Notes under the pieces: generated by a model
What the model was told of the DNA's origin: nothing
The model's input: only the letters and a program-made list of their open reading frames with translations
Database searches by the model: none
Made by a program: the position numbers and the translations under genes
NCBI GenBank assembly: GCA_930367215.1
Contig: OV884058.1
Location: 171,908,478 to 171,972,477 of the forward strand
Direction: 5' to 3'
DNA from: Pollenia angustigena
Lineage: Eukaryota; Arthropoda; Insecta; Diptera; Polleniidae
DNA length: 64,000 nucleotides
Shown: positions 57,690 to 64,000 of the stretch, in pieces
Position numbering within the stretch: position 1 is the stretch's first letter
How the letters are laid out: every line of letters begins with the position of its first letter

Positions 57690-57735
57690 GTTTTTATTCA
57701 ATATTTCGATTTCCGTTGGAAATCTTCTTCAGGAA
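57690..57735 (-). ncRNA. Hammerhead-ribozyme-like motif at the Penelope 3' end
   Basis: The minus strand reads CCTGAAGA, then an extra A, GATTTCC, AAC, GGAAATC, GAAA. CUGANGA and GAAA are the conserved hammerhead core halves, joined here by a 7-bp perfect stem II. A clear stem III and cleavage triplet were not found, so this copy may be decayed. Penelope-like elements are known to carry hammerhead motifs. A sister motif is at 29455-29500. Confidence 0.45.
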
Positions 57736-58035
57736 ATTTTTTTTTTTTTTTTTAAATAAAATAAAATTTGACAATAAATGGAAAAATAAAATATGGAAAA
57801 ATAAATTTTAAAATTTCAAAAAACAAAATTATCATAATACATTTAAAATTCCATTCTACAAACTTTAAACAAAAAGACAAACAAACAAAAAAAGAAAACA
57901 AACTTTTTTAAATTTATTCAAAGCCTAAAACCTATTTTAATGTCCCTTTTCGTCAATAATAAGCTATTCCATCTGAAATTTATTTTATAAACAATCAAGG
58001 AAAAATACCTATTTATAATTATCCCTTACATCAAC

Positions 58036-59214
58036 CTATTTATTTTTATTCAATAAATGTCTATAAATTTGAGCTAAGCCCTCAGTATCTTTTTTAAAAT
58101 TAATCCTTTTCTCAAATGGAACATTATTTATCTGCAACATTTCTAACATATATCTACGTTTCTTAAAACTTTCCGTATTCAAAATTGATGTGTTTTCAAA
58201 ATCAGGATAATGATTAAAATCCCTACAATGAGTTGATAACGCCGTTCCATGGGCTGAATTATAATTCCTATATTTTTGGTCATGTTTATGTCCAGCTAAT
58301 CTAATTTTCAGTTTTGTCCCAGTTGTTCCTACATATATTTTCCTACATTGTTCATTATCATTGCCACCGCAATGAATCTTATAAACTAAATTCGACCTAT
58401 CTGACTTTAGTAATCTATCCTTAGTTTTTGTGAATAATTTCCCTACATTATTAATCACCTTATGTGCCATTCTGTATTTCCCTTTATCATATATATTCGA
58501 GTTTTCTAATCTTTCTGAAAACCCAGGTACATAAGTTAATGACTTATAAATACGTGGTGCCGAAATCTCATCAATATTACGAGATCTATCTATATTGTAT
58601 TGTCTTATTAATTTGCAAATCAATTTGTTGGGAAAACTATTATTCTTTAAAATATTCCCAATAATTTCCTTATTTTTCCTATGAAATCTATTGTCACTAA
58701 TTGTTAATATCCTGTCTATTAGATTCCTAGCTGTGTTAATGATAATTCTCTTTGGGTGTTTAGAATAATAATTTAAAATTCTACCTGATGAGGTTGGTTT
58801 TTGATACCAATCTACCAATAATCTACTTCCTTTCCTAATCACCAATGTGTCCAAATATGGAATTGAAAAATTCAATTCCCTTTCAATAGTGAACTTAATA
58901 TTCTGATCAAAAGAATTAAACGTTGATAAAAGATTATCTATATCATTCTCATTAACTATAACAAACAAGTCATCTACATATTTCGTTATTATCTTTGGTT
59001 TAATTGTCAATTTTTCTAAACATGTATCTAATAATTTCTCCATAACAATAACAGCAACTATTGGAGATGCTGGAGAACCCATAGGTAGCCCCTTTTTTTG
59101 TGCATATATTTTCTTATCAAATTGAAAATATCTATTATCTACTATACAGAACTTAATAATTCTCAAAAATAAATCCTTATTAATATTTGTTAACCCTGAA
59201 ATTGTATAACATTT
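58036..59214 (-). CDS. Penelope-like RT/GIY-YIG protein, N-terminally truncated
   Basis: The frame is open from 59214 to the stop at 58036. Counting residues from the TTG at 59166, the RT blocks are QKKGLPMGSPASPIVA (~24-38) and ITKYVDDLFVI (YVDD, ~60-70), then SIPYLDTLVIRK. The C-terminus holds the GIY-YIG nuclease: a Cys pair in VYKIHCGGNDNEQC (~261-274), KIYVGTTGTKLKIRLAGHKH (~276-295), HCRDFNHYPDF (~313-323), and the Glu of EMLQI (~342). It would reverse-transcribe RNA primed at nicks made by the nuclease. The RT N-terminus with the first catalytic Asp is missing, so it is inactive. There is no native start. Confidence 0.9.
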   Translation of the reverse strand, partial: KCYTISGLTNINKDLFLRIIKFCIVDNRYFQFDKKIYAQKKGLPMGSPASPIVAVIVMEKLLDTCLEKLTIKPKIITKYVDDLFVIVNENDIDNLLSTFNSFDQNIKFTIERELNFSIPYLDTLVIRKGSRLLVDWYQKPTSSGRILNYYSKHPKRIIINTARNLIDRILTISDNRFHRKNKEIIGNILKNNSFPNKLICKLIRQYNIDRSRNIDEISAPRIYKSLTYVPGFSERLENSNIYDKGKYRMAHKVINNVGKLFTKTKDRLLKSDRSNLVYKIHCGGNDNEQCRKIYVGTTGTKLKIRLAGHKHDQKYRNYNSAHGTALSTHCRDFNHYPDFENTSILNTESFKKRRYMLEMLQINNVPFEKRINFKKDTEGLAQIYRHLLNKNK

Positions 59215-59215
59215 T

Positions 59216-59335
59216 TAAAAGAATATTTTCACAAGAATTCCTTTATGTGTATATGTATAAGTACATTTTTTAAAAAGTATATTTTCATAAAAGTACGTTC
59301 TTAAAAAAGTACCATTTTGTAAAACTATATTTTTT
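59216..59335. repeat. Degenerate continuation of the 16-bp minisatellite
   Basis: TTTTCATAAAAGTACGTTCT then AAAAAAGTACCATTTTGTAA matches the ACCTTTTTATAAAAGT unit with substitutions, on the far side of the Penelope-like element. Confidence 0.6.
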
Positions 59336-60104
59336 TTTTAATTAATTTTTTAATACAACTACAGTTTCAATAAAGTCTTTTCATAACAAACCCTTATTAA
59401 AATAAGCCCTTTTCAGCAAACAAAAATGCTCATGTGACCACTAAAAGTTAGCAAGATCAAACAGCGGCAACAAAAAGTTTGAAAATGAAAAATAATTATC
59501 AAAATTGAAAAATTTAGCAAAAATGATACCAAGTTTTAATGACGAAAAATCATTTGTATGTAAAATTTTTTCGAATGTTATGAAGTTAACATTTACATAA
59601 AAGTCTTTTTTTTCGAATATCATACTGTTATCGACATCTACATGATATTATTTCGTCTTGAAGTTATTTATTTAAGGGATAAGTTTGTTTCTATGGTCAA
59701 TTCTGGACCTACAAAGATAAAATTTGGTTGCTGTTGTCAATACTATGATTAAATTAACCATAATATGTTCAACATTGTTCGTTAACAATGGCTTTTGTTG
59801 GAGATGACTCTATTGAAAAATATTTTTTCACTCGGTTCTACACCAATTTTATAATAAAAGAACTTAGTAAAAAATTATGCATGTTGTGTTTTGAGGGAGA
59901 GCGTATAAAATTATACAATTAGTTTCTCAAAATTTGCTTAACTCTAATGTGATATGGGATTTATGGCCAACAACAAAAAGCAGAATGGGCCTCTGAATAT
60001 CTTGTTCATTGAGCCAGTTATGTACATCATCAGGACCATCCACCGAGTCTCCGCTTTTTCCAGAAAGCAGTTGTCTGTTGTACTAGAAACTCACATGTAA
60101 ACTT
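59336..60104. other. No gene seen; partial ACGCAGAG-family repeat
   Basis: 59740-59850 contains ATTAACCATAATATGTTCAA and GTTGGAGATGACTCTATTGA then AAAATATTTTTTC, an inverted partial copy of the 17050-17370 family. The rest has no recognised content. Confidence 0.45.
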
Positions 60105-60728
60105 TTTTATAGTCAGGAGGCGATCAAGGCGATTTCCGCTGAATATACATATTATCAATGGATAGACTTGGTGTCTTGGGCATGGAAGGTAACGAGGTGG
60201 CTGATGAATTAGCGAAGCGGGTGGTTAAATTACCGTTCAACAGAGTAACTGAAATTACAGTTCGTAATTAAGGGAGATACGGACTTCTACTATACAAAAG
60301 AAATCTGAGGAGGTTTGGAGAAATACCGAAACGTACAATGTATCCAGGGTTATGTGGGGATCTTTTGATCCAAAGTCGACTGAACTTCTTCTGTCGTTAC
60401 CGAGAAACGACTGTAGGCTTCTGGTAGGCTTTATAACGGCTCTCTGTTGGACGGCAATATACGCCAAAAGGGCGGGGCAACTGACTTGACGGTGGAGCAC
60501 ATACTCTGCTACTGTCCGGCACTCATAAGCTCCAGAGCGAACTATCTAGGAGGTCATTACTTCCAAGATCTAGGGAAAATCTCTCAAATTGGACTATTGA
60601 GACTCATAGTGTTCGCCAGGAGGATATGGAGTACTTTGTGCATCATCTCATCGAACTAACCTTTTCAATTGAGGGTAATCGTACATCGTAGTAAAGCTGG
60701 TATGGCCGGGCACCTAACCTAACCTAGG
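60105..60728 (+). pseudogene. Non-LTR RNase H and C-terminal Cys/His relic
   Basis: SQEAIKAISAEYTYYQW (60115) is the mid RNase H block. GMEGNEVADELAKRVV (60180) is its C-terminal handle (VPGHxGxxGNExADELAK). After frameshifts, LTVEHILCYCPALISS (60490-60535) is the H-x4-C part of the C-terminal Cys/His motif, followed by LGKISQIGLLRLIVFARRIW. The 3' tail is ACCTAACCTAACCT (about 60712-60725), as in 12915-13970. Frames are broken at least three times. It belongs to the same broad I/R1/LOA-like group as the relics at 12915 and 17371. Confidence 0.82.
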
Positions 60729-60815
60729 GCACATAGAAAAACTTCTCTTATCGCCATTAAATATTCTCGGCGGATCATCTTAAATGTCAACAGCATTTTG
60801 TTCAATGAGATAGTT

Positions 60816-61400
60816 TTAAAAGTCAGTGAAATATTTGCTGCTGCCTTCTTCAGTGACTATAGTTCGTCCTTTACTTAATCCCCCTGCTTTCTTAACAGAT
60901 AAGCTTAAATGCCGGTTGAGAAATCTTGTGTACCATTTTCTTCCAGGATGATCATTTTCAAATTTTGTTGTGCGTCCATCTTCCTTTATAATCGCTTGTA
61001 CTGCTTTCAGCAAGTCATACATTTTTACCGGAAATGGACATTTGGAAAGGTCATGACACCATTTTAAAAATCTTTCCACTTAAGAATTTGACAAGACATT
61101 TTACGGACCCGTTTTTCTATGATCTTCTGCAATGCGGCCATGTAATATGTTCTGTAAAGTGGAACGTGTAATGCAATATTTTTGGCAAGCACCTAGATTA
61201 ATCATCCAACTTTTTAGAGAAAGGCACCAGTAAGGTAAGGGGAACAGTAAAAACCAACTACACAAAACAAGAGGTAGGGACCAATACCAACACGCTCGGT
61301 GATGGTACACCAAAGATACAAAGATAACATGGCTCTCCTGAACAAAACCCTTAGGTCCCTTTCTATTTTGCGCGTCATTATATTTTTTATACAAAGAAGT
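60816..61400 (-). pseudogene. pogo/CENP-B-like transposase N-terminal relic
   Basis: On the minus strand, KYCITRSTLQNILHGRIAED then HRKTGP (about 61190-61103) is the end of the first helix-turn-helix (pipsqueak-type). It is followed by VERFLKWCHDLSKCPFPVKM, NDHPGRKWYTRFLNRHLSLS and VKKAGGLSKGRTIVTEE (61079-60816), the CENP-B-type second DNA-binding domain. A stop or frameshift lies near 61080, and the 61210-61330 segment may be an insertion because it does not align. The DDE catalytic part is absent. It would have been a pogo/Tigger-like DNA-binding region. Confidence 0.75.
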
Positions 61401-61473
61401 AATAATCTTTTGTTATACTAGAAACAAAACTGCTGTCGACTTTATTTTTTTCAAATGCAATGAAAATTTACTA

Positions 61474-61932
61474 TGGCGTTTTCTTTTCTGAGGAAAATTC
61501 TGCATTTATTCTGCCTTTTACATTTTTGTATGTGCTTTTCTGAAAAACATGTGTTATTTTAAAAGTGTAAAGCGTTCTTTTCTGATAATGTTCCCTTTAA
61601 AATTAAAAAAATGCTACATGTTCACCACCTGAGTGCAGTACTAGATTAAATCGAATTCAGTACAAGGTGGTGGCAAGTTTCGAGCCGTTAATACTAACAA
61701 TGCAATACAAAAAACATTTGTTGTTTCTTTGCTTTGGATTGTTGTAGTCTTGCCACCACCTGTAATTGAATTTACCTTGCGCTAATTGTACTTTGTTGTT
61801 TAATGCCGAAATTTGTGTTCTTTTGTAAACGTAAAATATAAAACACTTCTTAAAAATTAGGGGAGCATTTAAAGATGTTGCCAAGTCACATGTGACACTT
61901 ATGCAACACTTTTTTTAGAAAAGAAAACGCCA
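61474..61932. mobile_element. 459-bp MITE with TGGCGTTTTCTTTTCT ends
   Basis: TGGCGTTTTCTTTTCT (61474-61489) and AGAAAAGAAAACGCCA (61917-61932) are perfect 16-bp TIRs. The inner CACCACCTGnnnnnAGTACT segments are also inverted around 61626 and 61755. An isolated terminus of the same family is at 46490. No convincing target duplication was seen. Confidence 0.72.
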
Positions 61933-61966
61933 TTAAACCATCCCTTTTCGCGTTTAGTGTCATAAT

Positions 61967-64000
61967 CAGGGCAAGGAAGTTCATGCACTTAAAATCGCAA
62001 AATATGCGCATAAAACATGCACTAAAAATCGTAAAATATGCAAAAATAAAAGTAAAAATTATGCATTAAAAATATATTTATTTAACCATATTCAACAAAA
62101 AAAAACATAAATACATTTCATTCAGTTTTAAAAACTTAAAACATAGTTTAAAAAGTAGTAGTAGATAAAGATATATTCACATATATAAATAAATAAGTTT
62201 TTTTTAAGTTATCAAAAGTAAAGCTCATTCTATTTGGTCTTAAAACAGTTTAAAGCATTGAAAATGTTAGTTCGACATCAACGGATGTAATAGGTGGATA
62301 TTTAAAAGTGGTCAACTCCTTTGTAGAATATTCATTGTCTACAATTTTTTCTTTACTGGAAGGAAAATTAAAAATATTACCAATTTCTTTAACTTTTTTA
62401 AGTCCGACATTCTTTTTTAAAACTGCATAAATTTTGGCTTTTATTTTTTCGCCGATTTGACCGTCTACTTTTCTTATTTTAATGACAGCGTCATCAACGA
62501 GTTCAATAATTTTAACCCCTGAAGTTCGGTTATTGTCTCGACTAGAAACCCATTGTTTGAGTGTATAAATTCTAATTGAGCCTTTATATTAGGTACATTT
62601 AAAATATTGTTTACTTTTTAATCGCGACTGCATTATTTTCGTTAAAATTATTTACCACATCTTTAAATTCTTCAAAATTTTTGGCATAATACTCAACTGC
62701 CTGCAACCAGGTAAAGGCAAAGGTGACTTTAAAAACTTTCATGTATGGCATGAGCTTAGCATGTGACATGTAACATTTTTGAGTAAGATGTCTTAAAAAA
62801 AAGGTCAAGTAGAGCAAAATTTCATTTTTATTAAAGGATTCTTAAAGAGAAATTGAATCTTTGAAAGTTCGAACTATTGAAGCATGATCCACCTTTTCCA
62901 ACCTTACAATAATTAACAACAATTTCTGTTCACTCTGTTCTTCTTCTGCATTCAAGATCTTCTTCTGCATTCAAGATCCCAATTACGTAGACAACGAAAC
63001 GTCCTTCAGTGTACATTGCTTCGTCAATAGACAGCCACAAATAATGTCACTTAATTCTTTCAACAATGTCACATAGTTGTATAGTGTACAACTTGGCGAT
63101 ATAAGTTTTTATAAGGGTTGTTTCCGTAGGAATGGTTGCATTGTAATATTTGTTTAAAAAAATTCTATAATTTTGGTTGATTAGCTAATATAGAGTTATA
63201 TCTGCAGACACCAGAGCATTATACAATTCAAAACTAAATTTGCTAGTCTTATCCCCAAAAGTTGATTTTCTTGAAATTAAAGTTTGCGAAACGTTTTCAT
63301 AAATCATAAATCTTTGTGTTTCGGCTTTGAAGGTGCTGATTTACTTAAAATTTTTAAATGAAACACCTTTTTGTAAACTTTGCAAAAAAGTACTTTCCCC
63401 TCTATTTTGAAGACTCAAAAACACACTTATTTAAAAGATTATTTTTTGATATTTTTTCTTTTGGCATTTTTTTCCTTAGAAACAATTTTTTTTATTAATA
63501 CTTTTTGGATTTTAGGTCATACTTCTTACACCGTAAATCAAAAATATTATGTGGAGTTCTATTTTTTCTTCGCCGAACATTATTTTTATTTGCCGTTTCT
63601 TCAAGTAAAAAAAACCGCGAACAAAATGAAATGTCAAAAACTGTTTTATTGTTACTTCTACAATTATGTGCACAATTATACAAATTGTATAATTTTTGTA
63701 TGTGCTACTTTTTAAAAGTAAAAGAAACAAGGTGAATTTATACTAAAATGTAGGTAATTCAGTACCAAACACCAACATGTTGTTTTTGCTGCTTAAAAGT
63801 GTCAAGTTGGCAGATTTCCCCATACTATTTTGAGTGTTTGACAGCTTCAGGGCTGATACAACTATAACCAGCTGATTCACTGACTACACCTTATAATGAA
63901 TTCTAAACAAAAAACTAAGTAAAGAGCAATTTTTTTTTATAAATATTACAAAATATGACGAAAATGTGAATTTATAACAAAATATGACGAAAAATATGCA
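61967..64000 (-). mobile_element. hAT element, one end in the window
   Basis: The left end CAGGGCAAGGAAGTTCATGC (61967) is followed by many TATGC/ATGCACTAAAAATC subterminal motifs (61985-62060). The last 50 bp of the window again hold AAATATGACGAAAAATATGC, so the other end lies just outside. It encloses a degraded transposase on the minus strand. Related by subterminal motif to 50616-51747. Confidence 0.75.
62250..63467 (-). pseudogene. hAT-superfamily transposase, broken
   Basis: Reading the minus strand from ATG at 63467: MPKEKISKNNLLNKC; a BED-finger-like FCKVYKKVFHLK...KPKHKDL; FGDKTSKFSFELYNALVSAD; KYYNATIPTETTLIKTYIAK; YLWLSIDEAMYTEGRFVVYV (first catalytic Asp region); LMPYMKVFKV...LQAVEYYAKNFEEFKDVVNN; NIKAQLEFIHSNNGFLVETI; and the dimerisation end FKYPPITSVDVELTFSML with stop at 62250. 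At least five stops or frameshifts separate these blocks. Length is short for the family, so internal deletions are likely. It could have mobilised non-autonomous hATs such as 50616-51747. Confidence 0.85.

Larger units (their letters stand above)
57600..59214 (-). mobile_element. 5'-truncated Penelope-like element
   Basis: The element consists of a truncated RT, a GIY-YIG endonuclease, and about 430 bp of 3' non-coding DNA with A-rich tracts and a hammerhead-like motif. Both junctions abut the 16-bp minisatellite (57595 and 59216), so it lies within that array. Family knowledge: Penelope-like elements often sit in tandem repeats and carry hammerhead motifs in their terminal repeats. No second terminal repeat was found here. 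Confidence 0.8.

Noticed and set aside
61210..61330. Extended N-terminus of the pogo-like transposase
   Set aside because: The translation here does not resemble pogo N-termini and is probably an insertion or out-of-frame DNA.
61657..61884. 75-codon minus-strand frame
   Set aside because: Lies inside the 61474-61932 MITE, which has perfect terminal inverted repeats and no family protein.
63380..63735. Overlapping frames on both strands near 63.5 kb
   Set aside because: AT-driven; they overlap the N-terminus and 5' region of the broken hAT transposase.

Overview
This window looks like eukaryotic, insect nuclear DNA, most likely from a higher fly. That inference rests on strong AT richness, spliceosomal-type exon borders, short (GTCY)n-containing dispersed repeats, and a dense mixture of Jockey-like, CR1/L2/Jockey-group, Penelope-like, Helitron, Tc1/mariner and hAT elements. 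There are no operons, no prokaryotic genes, and no complete host gene. The best host-gene signal is a pair of in-frame microexons on the + strand (49715-49747 and 50429-50476) with strong splice borders. Weaker exon candidates lie at 53979 (+), 55957 (+) and 11340-11397 (-). The window is therefore best read as the long, transposon-filled introns of one or more genes.

Layout. 1-8 kb: decayed dispersed repeats, a TIR element with internal palindromes (1501-2285), a 41-bp tandem repeat, a foldback repeat with a tRNA-like core (3481-3807) and two MITEs flanked by TTA or TAA. 8.9-16.7 kb: an 11-bp satellite (CTCTACTCTAA) broken into at least five blocks by unrelated DNA. The interruptions include a hairpin MITE and two non-LTR retrotransposon relics. 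An old inverted duplication flanks the largest block. 17-22.4 kb: more non-LTR relics, a short hAT element with 7/8-matching target duplications, and a foldback remnant. 23.9-26.7 kb: a long-TIR DNA transposon of uncertain superfamily, then a deleted Tc1/mariner copy. 29-31.6 kb: two near-palindromic MITEs around a foldback element (30317-31178) with a perfect 9-bp target duplication. 31.9-40.3 kb: three copies of one non-LTR family. One of them is split by a hAT element (34835-36129, perfect 8-bp duplication), which itself holds a dispersed repeat and a MITE, so four layers are nested.

42.5-45.9 kb: a Helitron with a decayed PIF1-like helicase and a second deleted mariner copy. 47.2-49.4 kb: a 5'-truncated Jockey element with an uninterrupted reverse transcriptase frame and a perfect 13-bp target duplication, the youngest-looking insertion here. 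49.7-50.5 kb: the microexons. 50.6-53.6 kb: a fourth hAT and a second Helitron without coding capacity. 57.2-59.3 kb: a 16-bp minisatellite interrupted by a 5'-truncated Penelope-like element with a GIY-YIG endonuclease and a hammerhead-ribozyme-like 3' motif. 60-64 kb: a non-LTR RNase H relic, a pogo-like transposase fragment, and a nearly whole but broken hAT transposase that runs off the end.

Most coding potential here belongs to mobile elements, and nearly all of it is disabled. Coordinates of repeats were set by eye. Family names below the superfamily level are given only where motifs support them.
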